From: Endomicrobium sp.
GTDB taxonomy: Bacteria > Elusimicrobiota > Endomicrobiia > Endomicrobiales > Endomicrobiaceae
Length of the DNA stretch: 5,068 nucleotides
Reading direction: 5' to 3'
Assembly (NCBI GenBank): GCA_031277075.1
Contig: JAISLV010000123.1
Span: 1-5,068 of the forward strand
Each line of letters begins with the position of its first letter. Position 1 is the stretch's first letter. The notes beneath the pieces were generated by a model. The model made no database searches, was not told the origin of the DNA, and saw only the letters and a program-made list of their open reading frames with translations. Position numbers and translations under genes: made by a program. Positions 1-5,068 of this stretch are shown piece after piece.

Positions 1-43
1 AAATTTTAATTCGCGGCGTCTTATTTTTATGTATCCAACTATA

Positions 44-61
44 GGGTTTTTAGAGACGCCC
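44..61 (+). repeat. Transposon-end repeat copy A
   Basis: GGGTTTTTAGAGACGCCC, identical over 18 bases to copy E at 3062-3079. It is flanked on both sides by TATA (40-43 and 62-65), so the larger sequence 39-66 is an inverted repeat, CTATAGGG...CCCTATAG, with a perfect 8-bp stem and a 12-base loop. No partner end is visible within the window to the left. Lying 15 bases past the barrel stop codon, the hairpin may also affect the 3' end of that transcript, but it lacks a T-tract. Confidence 0.75.
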
Positions 62-76
62 TATAGGCGCGCAATT

Positions 77-1237
77 TTAAAACTTTATCTTAAAATCCGC
101 TCCTATAACATTGTCCGCATATTCAAACGATTCGCCGTTATAAGATTTATCGGAAGTTTTATCGGCGTAAGAATACCATACTACGACGGAAGCTCCGTCG
201 CCAGTTTCTATTTCTACAGCAGGACGGATTTTGAGAATATTATCGGTTCTTTTAGCTCCATATGAAGAAGAATAAGAATTTTGGCTGTAGCTAAGCTCCT
301 CGTAGCTAAACAGCAACGAGCCGCTTATTACGTCGTAAATTGTCTGTTTTGCATACAAAGAGGCTAAAGTGGAAATATAATATCTGTCAAGATAATATTG
401 AGTTTCTTCAGCTTTTCTATGACCTGACAAAACGAACGAAGCGCTGTTTATAGGCTCCCACTTTAAAGAAGCCTCATAACCGAAAATTCCGAAATGATTA
501 TTGGCGTCTCCCTGTGAAATTATTCTGTTTTTAGAGTAATTTCTGTTGTCAAAACTCAGTTTAACATTTGCTTTTATACGCGGCGTCAAATCGCCTTTTA
601 TGCCGACGCCTACGCTGTTTCCAAAAGAATCGTTTTCTTCGTTTGAAGCATACTGCGTATAAGACGCCGTATAATCCAAATAAATATCCGCGCGCGAAAA
701 TATTTCATAGTAGACGTCTGCAATAAGGCTTATTCTGTTTCTGCTTAACGCTTCGTATTTGTCGTCAAGGTAATCGTCGTAATTGTTTATCGCCCCTATT
801 CCAAACGATAAAAGGTTGTATCTTGCGGTTTGAAAATACACTTTAGTAAAGTTGCTTATACGCGCTATCCTTTCGGTAATAGAAGAATCCGCAGGGTCTT
901 CGGTGTAGCGGAAAATATTTTCAACGTTTAAATTGTCATTTTTAACGGCTGCGTTGACAAGAGCGTCAAAGAAACTATTCACCGACGGGTCGGTAAAATA
1001 ATAATTATAACCTAAAAGCGCTCCGACGTTAAAATCAAGAGCGGTTTGAGGTATGTTAGACTTAAAATCAACGCCTAATCTCGTCGTAGATATAAGCGAC
1101 GACTCTTTATTTTTATCCGTAAGATAAATATTGTCGTCAAAATAAAACTTTTCGTTAAAAACAAAATCTAAATCTCCCGCATATACCGCGCAAACGCTTA
1201 AAACCAACCCGCACAAAGACAACAAAACTTTTTTCAT
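77..1237 (-). CDS. Outer-membrane beta-barrel protein, BBP2-like
   Basis: Predicted outer-membrane beta-barrel of 386 residues. Residues 1-20 (MKKVLLSLCGLVLSVCAVYA) form a signal peptide with a V-Y-A cleavage site. The mature start contains FDDNIYLTDKNKESS followed by alternating beta strands, the pattern I associate with the putative beta-barrel porin 2 family (BBP2, PF10082), often found near polysaccharide export genes. The rest is rich in Tyr, Ser and Asn with amphipathic strands, and the protein ends in Phe (DFKIKF), the usual signal for barrel insertion. An ATG 36 bases further upstream (1273) is in frame, but I chose 1237 because GGAG sits 6 bases before it, while 1273 has no ribosome site and would bury the signal peptide. 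It lies 65 bases after the FecR-like gene with no terminator between, so it is probably co-transcribed. Substrate and exact role cannot be told from sequence. The stop is followed after 15 bases by a transposon-end repeat. Confidence 0.85.
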   Translation of the reverse strand: MKKVLLSLCGLVLSVCAVYAGDLDFVFNEKFYFDDNIYLTDKNKESSLISTTRLGVDFKSNIPQTALDFNVGALLGYNYYFTDPSVNSFFDALVNAAVKNDNLNVENIFRYTEDPADSSITERIARISNFTKVYFQTARYNLLSFGIGAINNYDDYLDDKYEALSRNRISLIADVYYEIFSRADIYLDYTASYTQYASNEENDSFGNSVGVGIKGDLTPRIKANVKLSFDNRNYSKNRIISQGDANNHFGIFGYEASLKWEPINSASFVLSGHRKAEETQYYLDRYYISTLASLYAKQTIYDVISGSLLFSYEELSYSQNSYSSSYGAKRTDNILKIRPAVEIETGDGASVVVWYSYADKTSDKSYNGESFEYADNVIGADFKIKF

Positions 1238-1243
1238 CTTTCG

Positions 1244-1249
1244 CTCCAA
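1244..1249 (-). promoter_or_regulatory. Ribosome binding site fixing the barrel start
   Basis: On the minus strand TTGGAG is followed by the 6-base spacer CGAAAG and then ATG at 1237. This is the only good Shine-Dalgarno sequence near the gene start and it rules against the upstream in-frame ATG at 1273. Confidence 0.75.
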
Positions 1250-1302
1250 ATTTATTTTTAAATTTTTGTTCATAATATTTTTTATACTTGCCTATTATGT
1301 TT

Positions 1303-1842
1303 TTACGGATTTGAAGAACTTATAGATTGCGTCAAATCTTCTTCAAATTTATAATGAGCGCCGTCGCTTGTAGCGGCAATCTCAGACACGTCTAGAATTG
1401 AAAAACTTGAGGCTGCGGCAATTTCTTTTTCATCGGTGCCGCCCTGCAGTTTAACCGAAACTTTGCCCGACACAACCTGAACGTTTACTTTATTGCTTCC
1501 TTCTTTTGGCGTCATCATCAAAGACGATTTGCTCCCTTTATTAGTAATAACGGTATCTCCTATTTCAATATATGCGTTTTTAAACATATCTATTTGCAAA
1601 GCTTTTCTGCCTCCGACTTTAGTTTCGTTGAAAGTATATGCGGCTTGTGAATTTAAATTCATTTCCGTGCCGTTATGAGAAACCGATAAAACCTTTATTT
1701 TTTTTGAAGGGGTAAGTTTTAAAGAATTTCCTGCGGGATGAACAAAAGTGGCGTCGCCTTGTTTAACATAAATATCAGCAGACGCCAAAGATGCTGCAAA
1801 AGCGAGCGCAACAGCTGATATTACAATCTTTTTTGAAATCAT
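1303..1842 (-). CDS. Secreted FecR-like beta-rich protein
   Basis: A 179-residue exported protein. Residues 1-22 (MISKKIVISAVALAFAASLASA) are a clear signal peptide with an A-S-A cleavage site and no lipobox cysteine. The mature part has no cysteine and is predicted mostly beta. Residues about 90-150 (NAYIEIGDTVITNKGSKSS, then VNVQVVSGKVSVKLQGG and a closing SSFSILDV) resemble the FecR-type repeat, in which a surface-like strand set is followed by a V-x-G-x-V-x-V strand. The match is by eye and partial. A strong ribosome site (AAGGAGAG, 6 bases before ATG) supports the start. The gene is first in a likely two-gene unit with the downstream outer-membrane barrel, so a periplasmic or surface role linked to that barrel is reasonable. 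FecR-like domains also occur in proteins with no known iron role, so I do not infer iron signalling. It could be another small beta-sandwich family. Confidence 0.8.
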   Translation of the reverse strand: MISKKIVISAVALAFAASLASADIYVKQGDATFVHPAGNSLKLTPSKKIKVLSVSHNGTEMNLNSQAAYTFNETKVGGRKALQIDMFKNAYIEIGDTVITNKGSKSSLMMTPKEGSNKVNVQVVSGKVSVKLQGGTDEKEIAAASSFSILDVSEIAATSDGAHYKFEEDLTQSISSSNP

Positions 1843-1846
1843 AAAT

Positions 1847-1854
1847 CTCTCCTT
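1847..1854 (-). promoter_or_regulatory. Ribosome binding site of the FecR-like gene
   Basis: AAGGAGAG on the minus strand, with the GGAG core at 1849-1852, lies 6 bases before the ATG at 1842. It is close to the ideal anti-16S complement and supports translation of this start. Confidence 0.8.
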
Positions 1855-1886
1855 TTATATATATTAGAGCAATTTTTCCTTTAACT

Positions 1887-1915
1887 CTAATAAATTTGCT
1901 TTTAAGTATTGCCAA
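1887..1915 (-). promoter_or_regulatory. Predicted sigma-70 promoter of the secreted-protein/barrel unit
   Basis: On the minus strand TTGGCA (1915-1910) and TATTAG (1892-1887) are separated by exactly 17 bases, giving a leader of about 40 bases before the ATG at 1842. A perfect TTGACA lies 9 bases further upstream (1924-1919) but has no good -10 at 16-18 bases. The region upstream is very AT-rich, as in UP elements. The prediction is from consensus only. Confidence 0.5.
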
Positions 1916-1933
1916 TATTGTCAATATTATCAA
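1907..1933. repeat. Three 9-bp tandem repeats over the -35 region
   Basis: TATTGCCAA, TATTGTCAA and TATTATCAA follow each other without gaps. The ATTG-N-CAAT core of the first two copies is also an inverted repeat, so the block is a ladder of overlapping small palindromes. It covers the predicted -35 of the minus-strand unit, which suggests an operator, though AT-rich slippage could also make it. Confidence 0.55.
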
Positions 1934-2164
1934 TATAAAATAAAAAAATCAATACAAAATGAAAAGAAAATGAAAACAAACTATGAAATTAATGTGCCGT
2001 TTGATATTTATAGTAAAAATAATAGGGGGGATATTGTTATATAGGTTTGCATTTTGGACATTTCTTTTATGCGATTTAACTTATGGATAATAATGATTTA
2101 ATTATTAAATTGAGTTCTAATAGCGTTGAATTTTTGGCGATAATTTTTTCTTGCGCTATGAACA
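1934..2164. other. AT-rich intergenic spacer, no gene recognised
   Basis: This stretch lies between the minus-strand operator and the first transposon-end repeat. It contains A-rich runs, a run of six G at 2024-2029, and a small AT palindrome (TTTAAT-T-ATTAAA, 2097-2109). The only notable plus-strand reading frame is 34 codons and lacks a ribosome site. I see no RNA gene or conserved motif. Confidence 0.5.
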
Positions 2165-2182
2165 TTGTCTTTAGAGACACCC
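2165..2182 (+). repeat. Transposon-end repeat copy B (diverged)
   Basis: TTTAGAGACACCC at 2170-2182 matches the right-hand 13 bases of the family with one A/G difference; the left five bases have diverged. It faces copy C across 32 bases, so the two can pair as a long imperfect hairpin or mark two abutting insertions. The outer flank is TTTAG. Confidence 0.55.
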
Positions 2183-2214
2183 TTTAGTTGATAAAAACAA
2201 AACTATTTCTATAT

Positions 2215-2232
2215 GGGCGTTTCTAAAAACCC
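2215..2232 (-). repeat. Transposon-end repeat copy C, left end of the IS relic
   Basis: GGGCGTTTCTAAAAACCC, the reverse complement of the 18-bp end with one change. It lies 89 bases before the transposase start, a position fitting the left inverted repeat of an IS5-family element. The outer flank is TATAT, similar to the flanks of the other copies. Confidence 0.65.
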
Positions 2233-2320
2233 GCATAAAAAGGAAAGAATATAAAAAAGAGTAAAAAAAGGTATAATAAACATCGACGATAAAAAGAAAA
2301 ACAGCTACTGGGGGAAAGAA

Positions 2321-2602
2321 ATGTAGCAAAAGACATTTTACGGGGAAAGCGACAAATTAGAGAAATTAAGCAAATTAGGCGATCCTTTAGAGAAGTTAAA
2401 TAAGAAAGTAAAATGGGAAATATTTGCAGAGGACCTAACGGAAATATTATATAAAGAAGAGAAAGGGTTAGGCGGGCGTCCTTCAAATGATTATTTGTTA
2501 ATGCTTAAGATAGCGATATTGCAGCAAATATACAACATATCCGACGACAATACGGAATATTTAATCAATGACAGAATAAGTTTTCAAAGATTTTTAGGGA
2601 TG
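2321..2602 (+). pseudogene. IS5-family transposase, N-terminal fragment
   Basis: A ribosome-like GGGGGAAAGAA precedes ATG at 2321, but the second codon is TAG, so translation from this start would end at once. Past that stop the frame stays open to 2659 and reads as the DUF772-type N-terminal region of IS5-family transposases: KLSKLGDPLEKLN at about residues 13-25, then GGRPSNDYLLMLKIAILQQ, then INDRISFQRFLGM. Full-length relatives are roughly 300 residues or more, so only about 94 codons of recognisable sequence remain and no DDE residues survive. After FLGM the frame changes to sequence unlike a transposase. The single-base change that gives TAG (for example from AAG) is ordinary decay. I am confident of the family and that it cannot make an active enzyme. 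Confidence 0.8.
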
Positions 2603-2834
2603 AGTATAAATTTAGTGAAAAACTTTATGAAGTCAACGGGCAAACCGCAAACCACATAATACATGTTGATAAAAACGGGAAAGAATTTATATGTTCCGCC
2701 GTAAAAGTGAAAAACGTTATAGATATGATAGGCTGCGGCGACATATAATAAGCTGAAATATAGAAAAAGCTATGCAAAATGGCTCAAAATTCGTTTCAAG
2801 AACATTGTCGCATATCGGCGGATTTAGAATATGA
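2599..2834 (+). pseudogene. PfkB-family sugar kinase, C-terminal remnant
   Basis: Two pieces in different frames. From 2599 to 2748 the frame gives EKLYEVNG..., then KEFICSAVKVKNVIDMIGCGD, ending in a stop. The V-I-D-x-x-G-C-G-D block matches the PfkB signature (DTxGAGD or DTxGCGD), where the last Asp is the catalytic base. From 2757 to 2834 a second frame gives AMQNGSKFVSRTLSHIGGF, which resembles the extreme C-terminus of fructoselysine 6-kinase (FrlD), A-x-x-x-G then K-T and a terminal G-A-W or G-x-F. About 20 residues normally found between the two blocks are gone and the frame has shifted. The N-terminal two thirds are absent. PfkB membership is fairly well supported by motif; the FrlD assignment is from memory and tentative. 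It abuts the transposase fragment directly. Confidence 0.5.
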
Positions 2835-2900
2835 GCTATGGTTTGCTTTATACATTTATTATTATGTAGAGGAATTAAGTTTTTTGTATAATTAACATAT

Positions 2901-3079
2901 GGGTGTCTCTAAAAACCTATAATGTTCGTAATTGCCGCAAATTTTACGGCAGTTCAAAGAAGAAAATGCAAGCTGCGTCCTAAGAGCAAGGACGGACAAA
3001 TTTTCTGATGTAGAAATGCCGCAGAGACAATCTCTCAAGGCGCAGGCTCGGACGGACGTTAGGGTTTTTAGAGACGCCC
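2901..3079. mobile_element. 179-bp MITE-like element
   Basis: It begins GGGTGTCTCTAAAAACCT and ends GGGTTTTTAGAGACGCCC, which are inverted repeats of each other with two differences. ATAT flanks both sides (2897-2900 and 3080-3083) as a possible 4-bp target duplication, although ATAT is common here. There is no coding content. The interior is much richer in G and C than its surroundings and holds several hairpins: 2930-2937 with 2947-2954, 2976-2981 with 2989-2994, 3002-3006 with 3012-3016, and 3023-3027 with 3031-3035 enclosed by GCC/GGC. GGACGGAC occurs twice (2990-2997, 3050-3057). The ends match the IS relic upstream, so it looks like a non-autonomous derivative moved by an IS5-type transposase. 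Confidence 0.65.
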
Positions 3080-3091
3080 ATATTATTCAAA

Positions 3092-3120
3092 TTGAAAGCA
3101 TATTAAAAATTTTTTATATT
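3092..3120 (+). promoter_or_regulatory. Predicted nadA promoter
   Basis: TTGAAA (3092-3097) and TATATT (3115-3120) are separated by 17 bases in an AT-rich context, 12 bases after the MITE end. Transcription from about 3127 would give a leader of roughly 36 bases before the ATG at 3163, and would exclude the in-frame ATG at 2932. Confidence 0.6.
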
Positions 3121-3162
3121 TTTAAAGACACACTGATGGGGTTGATTTTTGGGGTAGAACAA

Positions 3163-4068
3163 ATGAACGAAACAATTGAACGTTTAAACAAACTGAAAAA
3201 AGAGCGAAACGCCGTCATTTTGGCGCATATTTACCAGCTTCCAGAAATACAAGACGTGGCTGATTTTGTAGGCGATTCTTTGGAGCTGAGCAGAAAGGCG
3301 GCGCAAACTGACGCCGATGCGATAGTTTTTTGCGGCGTGCATTTTATGGCTGAAACCGCGGCAATTTTAAGCCCGGACAAAAAAGTTTTAATCCCAGACG
3401 TTCAGGCGGGATGCCCTATGGCAGATATGATAACCGCCGAGCGTCTGCGCGAATTTAAGAAAAAATACAGCGGAGCAAAAGTTGTGGCGTACGTCAACAC
3501 TTCCGCTTCGGTTAAAGCCGAAAGCGACATTTGTTGCACTTCGTCTAACGCGGTAGATATAGTAAAAAGCGTCGACGCTGAAAGTATAATTTTTGTTCCA
3601 GATAGAAACTTAGGCGCTTACGTTCAAAAAATGTCGGAAAAAAAAATGATTTTATGGAACGGTTTTTGTCCGACGCATAACAATATAATTTTCCCAGAAG
3701 ATATTTTGAAACTAAAACGCGAATTTCCAGACGCCGAAACGCTTGTTCACCCCGAGTGCAGACCTGAAACGCTGGCTCTTGCCGACTACGCTTTGTCTAC
3801 GGGCGGAATGTGCAAACGCGCCGCGCAAAGTTCTAACAAAGATTTTATTATCGCCACTGAAAGCGGAATTTTATATAAATTAAAAAAAGATAATCCAAGC
3901 AAAAACTTTTATCATGCTTCGCCTCTTGCGGTATGCCCTAATATGAAAAAAATCACGCTTGCAAAAACAATAGACGTTCTTTTGAATATGAAAAATATAG
4001 TCTCTGTTCCCGACGAAATAAGAGAGAAAGCGTATCAGCCTATTGTGAAAATGTTAAAAATCGCTTGA
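3163..4068 (+). CDS. nadA: Quinolinate synthase NadA
   Basis: Condenses iminoaspartate (from NadB) with dihydroxyacetone phosphate to give quinolinate in de novo NAD synthesis; a cytoplasmic enzyme with a [4Fe-4S] cluster. With the start at 3163 the protein is 301 residues, the usual length of the compact NadA form. The three cluster cysteines are visible: Cys84 (QAGCPMAD), Cys169 (NGFCPTH) and Cys258 (AVCPNMKK). Other family blocks are AHIYQLPEIQDVADFVGDS near residue 21, AYVNTSASVKAESDICCTS at 109, HPEC at 196 and STGGM at 212. The frame is open back to 2932, but the extra 77 residues are translated from the MITE and promoter and match nothing in NadA; GGGG eight bases before 3163 serves as a ribosome site. 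nadB and nadC are not nearby. No terminator follows, and the stop codon lies inside an rRNA promoter -35 box. The reading frame appears intact. Confidence 0.95.
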   Translation: MNETIERLNKLKKERNAVILAHIYQLPEIQDVADFVGDSLELSRKAAQTDADAIVFCGVHFMAETAAILSPDKKVLIPDVQAGCPMADMITAERLREFKKKYSGAKVVAYVNTSASVKAESDICCTSSNAVDIVKSVDAESIIFVPDRNLGAYVQKMSEKKMILWNGFCPTHNNIIFPEDILKLKREFPDAETLVHPECRPETLALADYALSTGGMCKRAAQSSNKDFIIATESGILYKLKKDNPSKNFYHASPLAVCPNMKKITLAKTIDVLLNMKNIVSVPDEIREKAYQPIVKMLKIA

Positions 4069-4093
4069 CAAATATTTTTCATTAATGTATATT
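4065..4093 (+). promoter_or_regulatory. rRNA promoter P1
   Basis: TTGACA (4065-4070), a 17-base spacer, then TATATT (4088-4093). The -35 overlaps the nadA stop codon (4066-4068). GCTTG at 4063-4067 and CAAGC at 4097-4101 form an inverted repeat around the core, 29 bases apart. The first 19 bases (4063-4081) are repeated exactly at P3. Confidence 0.75.
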
Positions 4094-4142
4094 ACTCAAG
4101 CCTTAAACAAAAAAGTTCTTTTAAAAAGTAAAAAAAAAACGC

Positions 4143-4171
4143 TTGACAACAAAAATGAAATGTAGTATATT
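4143..4171 (+). promoter_or_regulatory. rRNA promoter P2
   Basis: TTGACA, 17 bases, TATATT, preceded by a long A-tract (4118-4139) like an UP element. CGCTTG (4140-4145) and CAAGCG (4175-4180) flank the core as a perfect 6-bp inverted repeat; the GCTTG/CAAGC parts are again 29 bases apart. Confidence 0.8.
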
Positions 4172-4194
4172 AACCAAGCGTTCAAAAAAATTGC

Positions 4195-4223
4195 TTGACA
4201 AATATTTTTCAATTTTGTTAAAT
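4195..4223 (+). promoter_or_regulatory. rRNA promoter P3
   Basis: TTGACA, 17 bases, TTAAAT, a weaker -10 than P1 and P2. GCTTG (4193-4197) and CAGGC (4227-4231) are 29 bases apart, the same arrangement with one transition. Its upstream part is an exact 19-base copy of that of P1, which points to promoter duplication. Confidence 0.7.
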
Positions 4224-4245
4224 AGTCAGGCTGTTTTTGATAAAA

Positions 4246-4262
4246 GCTCTTTAGTAAATTTA
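4246..4262 (+). promoter_or_regulatory. boxA-like antitermination site 1
   Basis: GCTCTTTAGTAAATTTA closely follows the E. coli rRNA boxA (GCTCTTTAACAATTTA) and lies about 20 bases after P3, where NusB/NusE-type factors would load early. The assignment is by sequence similarity only. Confidence 0.55.
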
Positions 4263-4495
4263 TAATATACTTACAAAGCGCAGTTTCCTAGTTTCCAGGG
4301 TCATTAAGACTCCTTCCTAAAAAGAATGGACACCCTAACTAAATATTGATTAGTTTTTAGCTTTGCTAATTTAGAAAAAAGCGAAAAGCAAAGGCGCAAT
4401 ATCTTTCTCTGTCAAAACAATGTAAAAAGGTTTTTTTAGTTGCTTTATAGAAATGAAATAGAGTATCAAAGTTATACTATATATAAGAAGCGAAA

Positions 4496-4514
4496 GTTCT
4501 TTGAAAACTAAATA
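4496..4514 (+). promoter_or_regulatory. boxA-like antitermination site 2
   Basis: GTTCTTTGAAAACTAAATA resembles the leader boxA seen before 16S genes in Bacillus-type rRNA operons (TCTTTGAAAACTAAA). It lies about 145 bases before the 16S start. Two boxA-like sites in one leader is unusual but each match is short. Confidence 0.55.
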
Positions 4515-4583
4515 ACACGTAGACAAGCGCCTCATAAAAAAGAGGCAGTTTGTAATTTAAGGGTCAGCAGTAAAAATCAATTC

Positions 4584-4611
4584 AACAAAAGCTGAATTTT
4601 CAGTTTTTGTT
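4584..4611 (+). other. Strong leader hairpin before 16S
   Basis: AACAAAAGCTGA pairs with TCAGTTTTTGTT across the tetraloop ATTT: 12 base pairs including one G-U. It ends 45 bases before the 16S start. It could be a processing or folding element of the pre-rRNA. The U-rich side is within the stem, so it is not a typical terminator. Confidence 0.6.
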
Positions 4612-4656
4612 TTGAGAAGTACAGTAATTAAGAGCTTATACAAATCTCTATAAATT

Positions 4657-5068
<412 letters not shown>

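Larger units (their letters stand above)
2215..2602 (+). mobile_element. Remnant of an IS5-family insertion sequence
   Basis: The remnant has a left terminal repeat (2215-2232), an AT-rich leader, and the N-terminal part of a transposase. The rest of the transposase, including the DDE catalytic core, and the true right end are missing. Coding similarity stops near 2602, where a different relic begins. The same end sequence occurs on the 179-bp element downstream, so that element was probably moved by a transposase of this type. Confidence 0.65.
4224..4656 (+). other. rRNA operon leader, non-coding
   Basis: About 430 transcribed bases with no credible gene between P3 and the 16S start. Besides the two boxA-like sites it holds small stem-loops: AACTAA/TTAGTT (4337-4342 with 4350-4355), TTAGC/GCTAA (4357-4361 with 4365-4369) and GCCTC/GAGGC (4529-4533 with 4542-4546). 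An 8-bp tandem duplication, AGTTTCC-T-AGTTTCC, lies near 4286. The last part presumably pairs with sequence after the 16S gene for processing, which is outside the window. Confidence 0.6.

Noticed and set aside
29..265. Open frame of 78 codons on the plus strand
   Set aside because: Lies antisense over the 3' end of the barrel gene and the transposon-end repeat; no ribosome site or recognisable protein.
1493..1678. Open frame of 61 codons on the plus strand
   Set aside because: Antisense shadow inside the FecR-like gene, which has a signal peptide and strong ribosome site.
2083..2187. 34-codon frame beginning MDNNDLIIKLSS and ending inside repeat copy B
   Set aside because: No ribosome site and no recognisable family; could be a gene start cut by an insertion, but support is too weak to list as a gene.
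2165..2232. Facing repeats B and C as an intrinsic terminator
   Set aside because: The stem is imperfect with a 32-base loop and no T-tract follows; abutting mobile-element ends explain it better.
2223..2486. Open frame of 87 codons on the minus strand, rich in Phe and Leu
   Set aside because: Antisense to the IS5 transposase remnant; its hydrophobicity comes from the A-rich sense strand.
2887..2892. Perfect TATAAT just before the MITE
   Set aside because: No -35 at 16-18 bases upstream and no gene directly downstream; likely chance in AT-rich DNA.
2901..3079. Possible integron attC site, given the hairpins and GTTAGGG
   Set aside because: The left RYYYAAC core is missing and the ends match the IS5-type repeats instead.
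4473..4478. TATACT as a fourth rRNA promoter -10
   Set aside because: No TTGACA-like sequence at suitable spacing and no GCTTG/CARGC arms as in P1-P3.

Overview
The window reads as low-GC bacterial DNA. It ends inside a 16S rRNA gene whose opening (GAGTTTGATCCTGGCTCAG, ACTCCTACGGGAGGCAGCAG) is unmistakable. The TTTTGGACAATGGGGG stretch, the AT-rich spacers, the two-membrane (outer-membrane barrel) proteins and the visible gene decay make me favour an Elusimicrobiota / Endomicrobium-like bacterium. That placement is from memory of the group, not from a search, and is moderate at best.

Layout. (1) Positions 77-1842, minus strand: a two-gene unit encoding a small secreted FecR-like beta protein and, downstream of it, a 386-residue outer-membrane beta-barrel of the BBP2 type. 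It is preceded by a promoter-like sequence lying in three 9-bp tandem repeats. (2) Positions 1843-3080: a 1.2-kb scar without an intact gene. It holds several copies of an 18-bp terminal repeat (GGGTTTTTAGAGACGCCC and variants), the N-terminal third of an IS5-family transposase with a stop at codon 2, the frameshifted C-terminal remains of a PfkB-type sugar kinase, and a 179-bp MITE-like element with matching ends and several hairpins. (3) Positions 3163-4068, plus strand: an intact nadA (quinolinate synthase) with its own promoter just after the MITE. (4) Positions 4063-4656: an rRNA promoter and leader region with three tandem near-consensus promoters, two boxA-like antitermination sites and a strong hairpin. 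(5) From about 4657 to the window end: the 5' part of the 16S gene.

How it works together. The secreted protein and barrel are probably co-transcribed and act in the envelope. nadA supplies quinolinate for NAD synthesis; nadB and nadC are not in view. The first rRNA promoter overlaps the nadA stop codon and no terminator separates them, so nadA transcripts probably read into the rRNA leader. The most striking regulatory pattern is that all three rRNA promoters carry the same inverted repeat, GCTTG-N29-CARGC, at identical spacing. No clear new multi-gene system (defence, CRISPR, secretion) is present.
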